A DNA stretch of 64,000 bases, from assembly GCF_016802725.1 (NCBI RefSeq), contig NC_052675.1, forward strand, positions 9,313,622 through 9,377,621, given 5' to 3'. A program made the position numbers and the translations under genes. The stretch comes from Solenopsis invicta (taxonomy: Eukaryota; Arthropoda; Insecta; Hymenoptera; Formicidae). Position 1 is the stretch's first letter, and the number at the start of each line of letters is the position of its first letter. Below, piece by piece: positions 1-9,900 of this stretch. The notes below the pieces were generated by a model. The model made no database searches and was not told the origin of the DNA. It saw nothing but the letters and a program-made list of their open reading frames with translations.

Positions 1-18
1 TTTCTTCATTTATGATAG

Positions 19-2109
19 TATACTTCAAAATTTATGGTTGCCAAATGAATGAGAATGATGCTGATATAATATGGTCAGTATTGAAATCGCATGGCTACAA
101 GCACACACAATATTTGGAGGATGCTGATATTGTGTTGCTCATCACTTGTGCCATCAGGGACAATGCCGAGCAGAAGATATGGAATAAATTGGAGAATTTG
201 AATGGTATAAGGAATAAGATAAAGAGAATAACGGGAAGATCTATGAAGATTGGTCTCTTAGGTAAGCCTAATTAATATTTGGCAGTAGTATCAAAAAACT
301 TTTTGTGTCCTTGACTTATATAAAGGATAAATGTTTGCATTAGGATGCATGGCAGAACGCTTGAAGACTAAAATATTAGACAGGGGAAAGCTTGTAGATG
401 TAATAGCCGGACCTGATAGTTATAAGGATTTGCCAAGATTACTGGCTGTAACAGACAATGAAACGGCTATTAATGTTGTATTATCATTTGATGAAACATA
501 CGCAGATGTCACGCCAATTAGACTTAATCAGGATTCTACTGGGGCATATGTGTAACGTATATACATATTTAATATACAATAGATATATATTAATAGATCT
601 ATTTTTTGTTCTGTTATACTTGCTGTACTTGAAATTTCACTTTTGACTTGCATGTTTATGTACATATATTTGTACATATATAAATGTATGTGTCTGGTTT
701 TTGCTTTTTATTTTTATGATGTATGTAATTTGCAGTTCTATAATGAGAGGTTGCGATAACATGTGCACTTACTGTATCGTACCGTTTACAAGAGGTAGAG
801 AGAGATCCCGACCGGTCGCAAGTATACTTGAAGAAGTCCGACAGTTATCGGATCAAGGCGTAAAGGAAATAACTCTGCTCGGACAAAACGTGAATAGTTA
901 CAGAGATTTATCGAAATCGGAATTTGTTTTATCAGTTAACACAGATACCCACCTTGCTAAAGGTTTTAAAACAGTTTACAAAAATAAGAAGGGCGGTTTA
1001 AGGTTTAGTGATCTTTTGGATCAAGTGTCCTTAATTAATCCGGAAATAAGAATAAGGTGTAGTATATACATTATACATATAATAAGAATAAATTTATAAA
1101 TCAGTATTAATTCTCTCATTAATTTTGGATATTAATGTATGATAATCTCCAGATTTACGTCGCCTCATCCTAAGGACTTTCCCGATGAGGTGTTGCACCT
1201 GATAGCCGAAAGACCAAACATTTGTAAGCAGATTCACTTACCTGCTCAAAGCGGCAACTCTATAATTCTGGAGAGAATGCGAAGAGGGTACACCAGAGAA
1301 GCGTATTTAGACTTGGTGTATCATATACGTGATATTCTTCCAAATATAAACTTTTCCAGCGATTTCATCGCCGGGTTCTGCGGCGAGACCGAGGAACAGT
1401 TTCAAGATACATTGTCACTAATAGAAGAAGTTAAATACAATTGTGCATATTTATTCGCTTATAGCATGCGCGAGGTACAATTTTTATACTATACATTTCA
1501 GACTATATCAAGTAGATAAATTAATAATTTTAATAATTTGTTATTAAAATTTATAACTTAATTATAATTATGTTTACAGTAGGTAAATATTAAATATTAT
1601 TTTTCAGAAAACCGCGGCACATAGGCGATATAAGGATGACGTTGAATCGTATATAAAGATAGATCGTGTGAATCGCATGAATGAGCTATATAGAAAAGAG
1701 GTGGAAAAATTAAATAAAGCACAAATAGGGCAATATCAGCTCATTCTCGTGGAAAGCGTAAGCATTTTTTCCCAATAGCATATGTTTTCGTTAACATAAA
1801 ATATTGTAAATATAAAATTTTTTGGCAATATTATTTAAGTATGAGAACAATAGATTTTGAATAGTGATATTCATTTTCTATCGACAGACGAGCAAAAGAT
1901 CCAATGAAAAGTTACAAGGTAGAAACGACGGCAATGTAAAAGTTATAATACCATCTATGGCTATTCCAATTGCTCGACACTCGAATACAACAAGGAAGAT
2001 ACAAGCTGGCGATTATGTTGTCGTACAAATTGATAATGCCAACTCTCAGACTTTACAAGGAATACCTTTATACCATTCTTCAATTACAGAACAGTCATTA
2101 AACAAGTAA
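19..2109 (+). CDS. CDK5RAP1: CDK5RAP1-like tRNA methylthiotransferase, 5' partial
   Basis: Radical-SAM methylthiotransferase that, by family, adds the 2-methylthio group to i6A37 of tRNAs, in animals mainly mitochondrial ones. Exons read from splice sites and phase: 19-261, 344-551, 736-1056, 1153-1474, 1608-1757, 1888-2109, giving 487 residues without a stop. The N-terminal MTTase domain shows its three cluster cysteines in YGCQMN, ITCAIRD and GCMAER. The radical-SAM motif CDNMCTYC follows in exon 3, then GRERSRP, LLGQNVNSY, FTSPHPKDFP and FAYSMRE. A C-terminal TRAM-like segment lies in exon 6 (AGDYVVVQIDNA). The first visible exon opens after a pyrimidine-rich acceptor ending at 18, in the middle of a codon, so the start and any targeting peptide lie left of the window. 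Introns are 82-184 bp. Assignment of the family is very secure; the mitochondrial role is inferred from it. Confidence 0.93.
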
Positions 2110-2164
2110 TAATTATTGTTAGATTATTATTATTGTCCTAATTAGTAAAAATTATAATTATATC

Positions 2165-2170
2165 AATAAA
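2165..2170 (+). terminator. Candidate poly(A) signal of the CDK5RAP1-like gene
   Basis: AATAAA lies 55 bases after the stop codon in AT-rich DNA. Further AATAAA copies occur around 2466-2480, so the true cleavage site is not settled. Confidence 0.4.
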
Positions 2171-2640
2171 CTAGCACAAATGTTTTTCATTATAAAACAT
2201 GCCTTCTTTCTCAGACAATTACTAAATTCAAAAGTTATTTATTGGCATTCTAATTGTTTTTTTTCATTCGAATTTATATCATTGTTGCTAAATTAAAATA
2301 ACATTTCTTTTTATCATTGATATTCAAATTTTTGTAGGAAATTGGCTGATCAAAATATAACAAATAGAAACAATCTTTTAAATTTTAATTAAATTCTGCT
2401 GTTTTTGAAAAAATTTTATAATTACTTTTATAATTAACTTTGTCTACAATTAATATAATTAATGAAAAATAAATAATAAATCAATGTCGAATAAATGTTT
2501 AGTAAATATTTTTTCAAATCATTGCAAATAAATTATTAATGTAACATAAATATTAAATAAATATTTTCTCTATATTATTATTTTAAATGAGAAATTAATA
2601 AAACAAATATTAGCGAGAAATGTCGAATCGTTCCCGGCCT
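2171..2640. other. AT-rich intergenic stretch
   Basis: Very AT-rich sequence between the CDK5RAP1-like gene and the minus-strand small reading frame. I see no open frame, RNA gene or ordered repeat in it. Confidence 0.5.
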
Positions 2641-2698
2641 GGTTTTGATCGCGCTGAAACGCATCGTCGCATCGTAAACCACCGACGGCGATGATACG

Positions 2699-3164
2699 CT
2701 AATGACATAACAAGACGTTGTGATACTCGCGCGAGCGTTTGATCGCTAGGACTATCTTCTTGCTAGGCTGCTTCGACGGTAGCCGTTTCTTCAGATCTGC
2801 CGGTTCCATCAGCACAATATTGCTCGTCTCGTCCTCTGATATCTTATAGCTCGATATTATCATTGACTCCGTTGTTATCGAATCTACCCTAAGCTTATTA
2901 TAAATATAAAATAAATTTTTTATATTTATAAATATTTTTGAAAAATTATATTTATAAATAGAATCTCATTGTCAGTTATATGCATATATGTGCGTATGTA
3001 TACATACATACATTATACATACATACAATAAGTACTACACTCTGCGAGTGTTAGAGTGCTATTGAGTGCTATAAGCAACTTGAATCGGCTATTGAACTGA
3101 GATTATGAGTTGTAAATCAAAGTGTTTACGCACGATAGATTAATTGCCGATGTTGTGATCGCAT
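2699..3164 (-). CDS. Possible two-exon small protein, unknown function
   Basis: Not recognised. On the minus strand, 2888-2699 reads as 62 open codons ending in TAG, preceded by an acceptor-like AG at 2890-2889. The peptide is charged and lysine-rich, with segments such as YKISEDETSN, MEPADLKKRL and KKIVLAIKRSREYHN, which look more like protein than AT-rich noise. A possible first exon is 3164-3130, starting with an ATG, coding MRSQHRQLIYR and ending at a GTAAAC donor. Its split-codon phase matches exon 2 and would give 74 residues. The phase match has a one-in-three chance of being accidental. Alternatively this is the last exon of a longer minus-strand gene, or a shared promoter region with PRPF40 and no protein at all. 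Confidence 0.35.
2995..3032. repeat. CATA/TATG microsatellite
   Basis: Short run of TATG and CATA units that is nearly self-complementary. It falls inside the putative intron of the minus-strand small gene. Confidence 0.6.
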
Positions 3165-3618
3165 TGTGATAGAACGATCGCAAATTGTGTTTTGCGGAAT
3201 TCTACTTGGTGATCTCTCTAAACAAATGGCATGTAGATCGAGTGTTATAACCTATAAATGTCGTAACTGATAACCTCTCTTCGAAATACATGAGATTAAA
3301 TTCGCGAGTTAATTTGTCCGCTTCGAAATAATCCTTTAATATAGCGACTCGCGGCAGCAATGCATAACAATAATTATTAGTGTTATACTAAATAATAATA
3401 ATCATATATATTGGAGTATGCCGGCTTGCAGCGGCACTTCTCGCTTCATTTCTTCCTAGTCTTTCTACCTCTGCGTTCTGCTCGTACGTCCGAGGTAAAT
3501 GGAAATGGAAGAATGAAGGCAGAAGCGCAGCTACGTGCCGGTCGTAGCATGGAGAGACGTGTTACGTTACGCTTTTCAAAATTGCTGACTTTCTGACTGA
3601 CAATGTAAACATTACTAG

Positions 3619-6600
3619 GCTTCGAAAGATGGTATTCCGCCACCCGCTGCTGTAACAGGATTTCCACCGGCAACGCCAAATATCGCATCTAGTTTTGTGC
3701 CACCTATTATGCCCGCGGCACCCTTCATTCCTCCTCCCAGTTTACCACCAGGTCCTCCGGGTATAATGCCACCTCAGTTTTCTATACCTCCACCAGGTTT
3801 TTCTTTTCCTATCACCGCGGCACCTCCTCAAGAGGCCGGAGTCATAGGTTAATATCTATTGCTAAATATCCATGTTGCTCTACAAGTTTGTGTTGCTCAA
3901 GTAGCTCCCTTCGTGTTACAGCTGCGTCACCACAAATAACAGCACCAGGAATCCCACCTCCCTCTCCTATCAGCAACGACGCCACCTCAGCAATGTCTGT
4001 CTCCACGGCAGAGAAGAAAACTGACTGGAGTGAGCACAAGGCACCAGATGGTAGAACGTATTACTATAATAGCATTACGAAGCAGTCGTTGTGGGAAAAG
4101 CCAGATGAGCTGAAAACACCCAGCGAATTGCTGCTGTCACAATGCCCTTGGAAGGAGTACAAGTCAGAGAATGCCAAGGTGTATTACCATAATGTAAATA
4201 CCAAGGAGTCCAGATGGACGATACCGCCAGAGCTGGAAGAGCTAAAGGCGCGTATTATAGCAGAGGAAGCTGCAGCAGCTGCCGCGGCTGTCGTCGCAAG
4301 CGCCACAAATTCGTGAGTAAAATTAAATAATGGTATAGAAATTATACATTCTTAGTTTCAAAAGCTATATGTTCATGATCTTTCTGTGTCTCTAGCAACA
4401 TGGTTCCCGTAGCTATGCAACACTTATCACCAAATGTCGCGACTATATCGCAGACCAGCACACCAGAATCAGGTGGAAAGTCGGCTATCGAGCAGGCGAT
4501 GGCCGCTACACTCGCGGCAATTAATATCCCAACACCGCCCACGAAACCGGACGAAGACAGTAATTCTGCAATGGGCTCAGCCAATGACAGTCGCACCAGC
4601 ACACCTGAACCCAAGATGCAGTTCAAGGATAAAAAGGAAGCTGTCGAGGCGTTCAAGGAATTACTGAGAGAGAGGGACGTGCCATCGAATGCCACATGGG
4701 AACAAGCGGTCAAACTGATTCAAAATGATCCTAGGTATCCACAGATGAAGAAGTTGAATGAGCGTAAACAGGCTTTTCATTCATACAAGACGCAAAAACT
4801 GAAGGAGGAACGCGAACAGGAGAGACTCAGGTAGTTTTTGTAATTATTGCATTAAGTTTATATATGATTGAGTTGGATAATAATGTTGCGTATATTCTAC
4901 AGATTGAAAAAAGCTAAGGAAGATTTGGAGCAATTTTTATTAGAAAACGATAGAATGATAAGCACAACCAAATATTACAAATGTGAGGAGATGTTCGGGA
5001 ATTTAGAAGTTTGGAGAGCAGTCGGAGATTCAGATCGCCGGGACATCTACGAAGATGTTATCTTCAATTTGGCGAAACGCGAGAAGGAAGAGGCGAAACA
5101 ATTGAAAAAGAGAAATACCAAAAGATTGGCGCAAGTTCTGGATACTATGACGGAAGTTACATACAGGACCACATGGCAGGAGGCACAGGCATTGCTGTTG
5201 CAGTACCCTGCGTTCGCGGAAGACGCAGACTTATTGGAAATGGACAAAGAGGACGCTTTGATTGTGTTTGAGAATCACATCCGCCAGTTGGAAAAGGACG
5301 AGGAGGAAGAAAAAGAGTGCGAGAAGAAACGTAGGAAACGGCAGGAGAGAAAAAATAGAGATGGCTTCATAGTGAGTATCGCAAGCTATTTTCAAAGTCG
5401 TTATTGTAACTATATTTGTATCAGACGTTTTGGTCTGCTATATATATTCTATGTTACATAAAGTTGATTAAAAAAATGCGATTTTTTGTATAATAAAAAA
5501 TTTATATATTTTAGTATCTTCTTGATGAGCTTCACGAGCAAGGCAAGCTTACGTCGATGTCACTCTGGGTAGAATTATATCCCATGCTATCTGCTGATTT
5601 GCGATTCTCAGCTATGCTTGGGCAGGCGGGTTCTACTCCGCTGGATCTTTTCAAATTTTACGTCGAGGATTTGAAGTCTCGATTCCACGACGAGAAGAAG
5701 ATCATTCGCGAGATACTCAAAGACAAGAACTTTGAGGTGCAAGTGAACACGACTTTCGAAGAATTTGCTACGGTCGTATGCGAGGATCGAAAGTCAGCGA
5801 CTCTGGATGCAGGTAACGTTAAGTTAACGTATAATCTACTGTTAGAGAAAGCAGAGGCGCGCGAGAAGGAGCGCGTCAAGGAAGAGACGCGGAAATTCAA
5901 GAAGTTGGAGACTGGTTTCAAAAACTTGCTCAAGACATTGAACGTGGATTATCAAATGGCGTGGGAGGACGTGAGGTCGAAAATCGAAGAGGAGCAAGAT
6001 TTCAAGGCGATTACATTAGAAAGCGAAAGAATACGGATATTTAAGGAATATCAGCACGAGCTTGAAGAAAGCTGTAGTCATCATCATATTAGAAGTAAGA
6101 AGAAAAAGGCGAAAAAATTGAAGCGCAAATCACGATCGCGTTCGCATAGCGTGAGTACAATTAAAAGTAGTCGCATATCTCTGATATATGATCGCGAAAG
6201 AGGTAGGATTGATGTTTTTTCTCGACAGGAATCGGAAGGTAGCGAGAAAGGCTTGAGAAGAAAGCGACACAAGTCGCACTCGCCCAGTATTCCTAGCAAG
6301 TCTGACAGTTCCGAGTCGGAAACGAGGAAAGCCAAGAGAAAGAAGAATAAGAAGAAGAGAGGCCGCAGTCATTCTGTATGTATTAATGATATAGTACTTC
6401 TCCAGAAAGTTCTCTTGTATTTTATTACATTTCTCTTAATACTTTTTTTTATAGCGTTCTCATTCCGGTCTTCCATCCTCTGAAGAGTCGCCTGAAAGGA
6501 AACGGAAAGAGGAAAAACACAGACGGCCTTCGATCCACAGTGAAGGCTCTGTTACGGAAAATAACGAGCCTCACGAGGGCCTTTCGGAAGATGAACTGGA

Positions 6601-6655
6601 AAAACAAAGGGCACAACTCCTGCGCGAACTTCAACTGCAACAAGAAGAAAATTGA
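3619..6655 (+). CDS. Prp40: Pre-mRNA-processing factor 40 homolog (PRPF40)
   Basis: U1 snRNP-associated splicing factor, by family bridging the 5' splice site and branch-point proteins. Coding exons: 3619-3847, 3922-4312, 4396-4830, 4903-5371, 5515-6150, 6229-6375, 6455-6655, giving 835 residues in one frame. Counted from 3619: a proline-rich start, WW domains near residues 109-140 and 150-182 (first tryptophans in TDWSEHK and CPWKEYK), about six FF-type helical repeats from about 283 to 695, then a lysine/arginine/serine-rich tail (SRSRSHS) ending in LQLQQEEN. An in-frame TAG sits just before 3619, so the start codon is in an upstream exon I cannot place, or at the in-frame ATG 3709. A donor-like GAG/GTAAAT at 3494/3495 suggests a 5'-untranslated exon. 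Intron 6151-6228 is 78 bp and in frame (see findings). Identity is very secure. Confidence 0.92.
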
Positions 6656-7974
6656 AGACTTCGTCAAGTGTTACTGCGGTTTAGAAATGCTCTCCAAAAA
6701 TCTGAAATAACTACCTATCTTTTTGATAAGGACTATCTCTCCATTTTTCTCGGAGACAGTGAGTTTTTCTTCGCTGCTTGGATATCTTTATTATTTCAGA
6801 AAACGAGAATGTATTACGAGAAGCGAATACATAATGATTCAAATACGCTCAATTTCTCAAAAAAAAGATTGTAAATTCGAAATATGCACGTGCAACGCTC
6901 ACACATACAACGACGTTTGTTTAAAAATGGATCACCTTACATAACACATTCCGTTCTTCCGCTACGCAGGTGAGCTTTTTTAAAGATTTATGACTCGTCT
7001 CTCTTTTTTTCAATAACTTGCCTACGCTTTGTGATTCGGTGTAACGATGCGCGACAAATGTAAAATATGCAAGATTTGAAATCTTTGTTACAAGCATACT
7101 ATAACGTTCGACTTATCGACTTCTTTTTCGGTATCATCAATTTGTTAATGTGTAAATTGATCTTTTTCGGAATGTATTTATTTCTCTTTGCGCAGAAGTT
7201 GAGATTAATTATGAGAAAAATCGTTTGTGATCATTAAAATCGAGATCATTTGTAGTTGTGATAAGTTCATTCTGATAACTTTCCAGAGAAAAATATAATT
7301 TACGACTTTGCGTCTAAGAGAGAATTAATTGTACTACATTTTTAATAATTATGTGTAATATTATTCTTTTTTTTTTTTAATTTTTACTTTATATCACACA
7401 TTTTTCTCGAAGATCCGGAAGTTGAGACTGCGTGAAGTTCAATCTCCTTAACATTCCTTCCGTTTTGACATTGAAGGAGTTTCATGTGTACTTGAATATC
7501 TTGAATTCTTAAAGGTGCGACAGGCTGATACAAAGATCTCTCTATTGCATGGCATTCGCGTTATAATCAATCGCCCGGTATGCACACCCGGCACATTTGG
7601 CATTTAGACACGGTTGTTTGCGGCGACATACATGCGAGTCGGTAGGTATTATTAACAATTCAACATCAGGCGGTCTGACGCCCTCGACGAGCTCTCGGCG
7701 ACAGACGCTTCCTGAAAGTGTGCAAGAGAAAAGCGAGAAGGTAATATCGAAAATAGAATTGTATCTATTCTTCAAATCCGACTTCTGTTGCGATAAGAGA
7801 TCGTCTTTCAGATTCCGCGCGAAGCCGAACTTCTTTGTTCTGTTCAAGAGTGCGGGAGAAACGCCCGCGTTATGCAATCTGATCGACCGTCATTGATTTT
7901 GATTAAGCTCAATCTAGTCGCGAGAAATGTTTTACAGTAGGAACGAGTAACCCGTCTTTGGTTTAACTCCACTA
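6656..7974. other. PRPF40 3' region and intergenic DNA
   Basis: Follows the PRPF40 stop and probably begins with its 3'-untranslated region. No canonical AATAAA is seen nearby; an ATTAAA variant is at 7233-7238. A more GC-rich patch at 7540-7900 has frames of 99 and 111 codons on opposite strands, neither recognisable. I do not annotate a gene here. Confidence 0.4.
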
Positions 7975-8412
7975 CTATTTTAAGGGGATCTTAAAACAAA
8001 TTCGTATTTTTATTTCTATTTGTAGAAAATATTTTTGAATTGGCTTTACAGAGGGAGAATTTCAAATTTTTTATACGATTAAAATACGCACAAAAATAAA
8101 GAGGGCAAGAAGCGATTTCATGTACATAACAAACAAAATTTTTATAATTTTAAATTTTTAAGTTTAAAAATTTTTTGTCATTATTAGTATGAAATTATTC
8201 TTTGCCCTCTTTATTTTTATGCATGCTTTAATTATGTACAAGAATTTGGAATTTTGTAAAGTCAATTTAAAAATTTTTAGTAATTTGCTTTAGGATTCTC
8301 TTAAAGTTTTTTTTTTTTTCTTATATAATTGTATAAAACAAATTGGAATTTTATAAAGCCAGTTTAAAGATGTTTTTATAATTTGCTTTAGGGGTCTCTT
8401 AAAATTCTTTTT
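7975..8412. repeat. Imperfect palindromic element with an extra arm copy
   Basis: The segment AAAAATAAAGAGGGCAA near 8092 recurs as its reverse complement near 8202-8218. Flanking blocks also pair: AAAACAAATT with a TTTACA block on the left, against TGTAAAGTCAATTT with AATTTGCTTTAGG on the right. The centre of symmetry is near 8150. A second, diverged copy of the right arm follows at about 8325-8412. This looks like a decayed foldback or MITE-type element; the boundaries and target duplication are not clear. Confidence 0.55.
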
Positions 8413-8639
8413 TTTATATCTGAAACATTCGGAAGCAAGTGCAATGAGCTAAAAAAATTCTTTTTTTGAAAGTACAGTATCGAAAAATGGTTTTTTGTTT
8501 ATAACTTACAAAAAAAGGAAGATATTAACACGGCGAGCAAATGCAGAGATGCACGAAGGGAAAATAAAATTGACATGATTAAAATTTTTTAATTAAAAAT
8601 TGTATAAAGAGTTAATAATCTTTTTATATCTTTGAATAT

Positions 8640-9000
8640 CTAAATTTAAGCTATTATAAGCGACGAAAAAATTCTATCTACCACTAAGAATGGTACTTCA
8701 AAATGTTTCATTGCTCTCACAATTATTCTCCTCAATTTATCAGTACACTGAGAGAAAAAATTACTAAATTTTAATAAATATTTGTTGAATAGTTTGCAAT
8801 GAAATATTTTCGTACGGTATATAAATATTTACTCAATAAAAAATGATTAAAAAGAAATTAGTGGCTCTTGTACTAAACAAATATTGATTTACGTTTAGTG
8901 AATACTTCAATTTGTAAATATTGAAATATTTATTAAAGTTTAATAAATTTTTTCTCTCAATGTATAATCCTAAATATCTTACACTGTTTCAAGGGAGAGG
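8640..9000. repeat. Diverged dispersed repeat interrupted by a MITE
   Basis: The sequence before (8690-8743) and after (8965-8990) the MITE at 8746-8962 matches one continuous stretch in the P5CDh intron at about 11250-11330. Shared landmarks are ACTTCAA, CACAATTATTC against CAGAATTATTC, and TCCTAAATATCT. This shows an older repeat family that was later hit by the MITE. Confidence 0.5.
8746..8962. mobile_element. 217-bp MITE, TA target duplication (Tc1/mariner-like)
   Basis: Terminal inverted repeats of about 40 bp begin CACTGAGAGAAAAAATTA on the left and CATTGAGAGAAAAAATTT on the right (read inward). TA lies directly outside each end (8744-8745 and 8963-8964). It has no coding capacity. The paralogous repeat at about 11300 lacks it, which supports insertion. 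The superfamily is inferred from the TA duplication only. Confidence 0.75.
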
Positions 9001-9099
9001 TGTAATAATTTATCACGAAGATTTTATCACTGCTAACTCGACGATTAAATATATACCATAAATTAAAACTGGTAAATAACAATTGATAATTAATGTTTA

Positions 9100-9900
9100 T
9101 CGATGAAGGACGAGCCAGTGCGTCAAAGTGCCGTCTCTCGAGAAGACGCGACGAGGTTCACGAGAATTTCGCTCGGACGTCCTCCCCGCTTACGTACGGC
9201 CCTGGGTGCTCCCACAAGAGGTGGGGAACCCCCGCGGTGGAGCAGCGCGGTTCGCCCGACGGCGCGGTGTTCGCATCGGGTGTCCGTGTGTTCCGTCGCA
9301 GTTTCGGCAATTCGGCGCACTGGGCGCGCGAGGTGAAAGATCGTTCCAATTGTCGCGTCGAACATCCGGTGTGACCTGTCAGAGTCGCGAAGGGCACCTC
9401 GTTCGCCCTTCAGGTCGTCGTGTGCAACGAAGGGCGCGCGCCGACGTCATTCCACCTCTGTGTCTCTCTCTCTCTCTCCCTTCCCGTCTCTTTCTCGCTC
9501 TCTCTCCACCCGTCCCCGTCTCACCGCCGGAAGATGTTGGGCCTGGTTTGCCGTCAGGCGTTGCTGGCGAATACCCAAAAGTGAGTAGACCCTGCAACCG
9601 GTGCCGTCCGCAGCGACTCGCCCGCGCCGTCATCGTGTCCGGCCGACGAAATCGATCATATTCGCGGACTGCGAAATCGCGCCTGTTCCCCCCGTTCGGC
9701 TAACCCAATTCTCGCGATCTCCTCTCGAGCCCGCGGCCGCTTCCTCCTGGACGGAAAGGAAGTTCAATCGATCGTCGAGCGAGCGAGGCATGTGCATGGC
9801 CTCGCCGACGTTCCCGTCGAATTGGATCTGACGACGTTCGCGGACGTCGACGTCACGGCGCCGACGTGTACGCGATACAACGGACTCGCGCAGAGATGAA
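9100..9900 (+). promoter_or_regulatory. GC-rich promoter and 5'-leader region of P5CDh
   Basis: Sharply GC- and CpG-rich block in an otherwise AT-rich window, covering the P5CDh start codon at 9534 and the start of intron 1. A pyrimidine tract of CT repeats at about 9462-9510 lies just upstream of the ATG. Long overlapping frames occur on both strands, as expected of GC-rich DNA with few stops. The transcription start cannot be placed. Confidence 0.55.

Noticed and set aside
3411..3596. N-terminal extension of PRPF40 from the upstream open frame
   Set aside because: It lacks an ATG in frame; an upstream TAA closes it, and a donor at 3495 suggests an untranslated exon.
7542..7896. Overlapping 99- and 111-codon frames on opposite strands
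   Set aside because: They shadow each other in a GC-richer patch, show no known motif, and there is no splice or start context favouring either.
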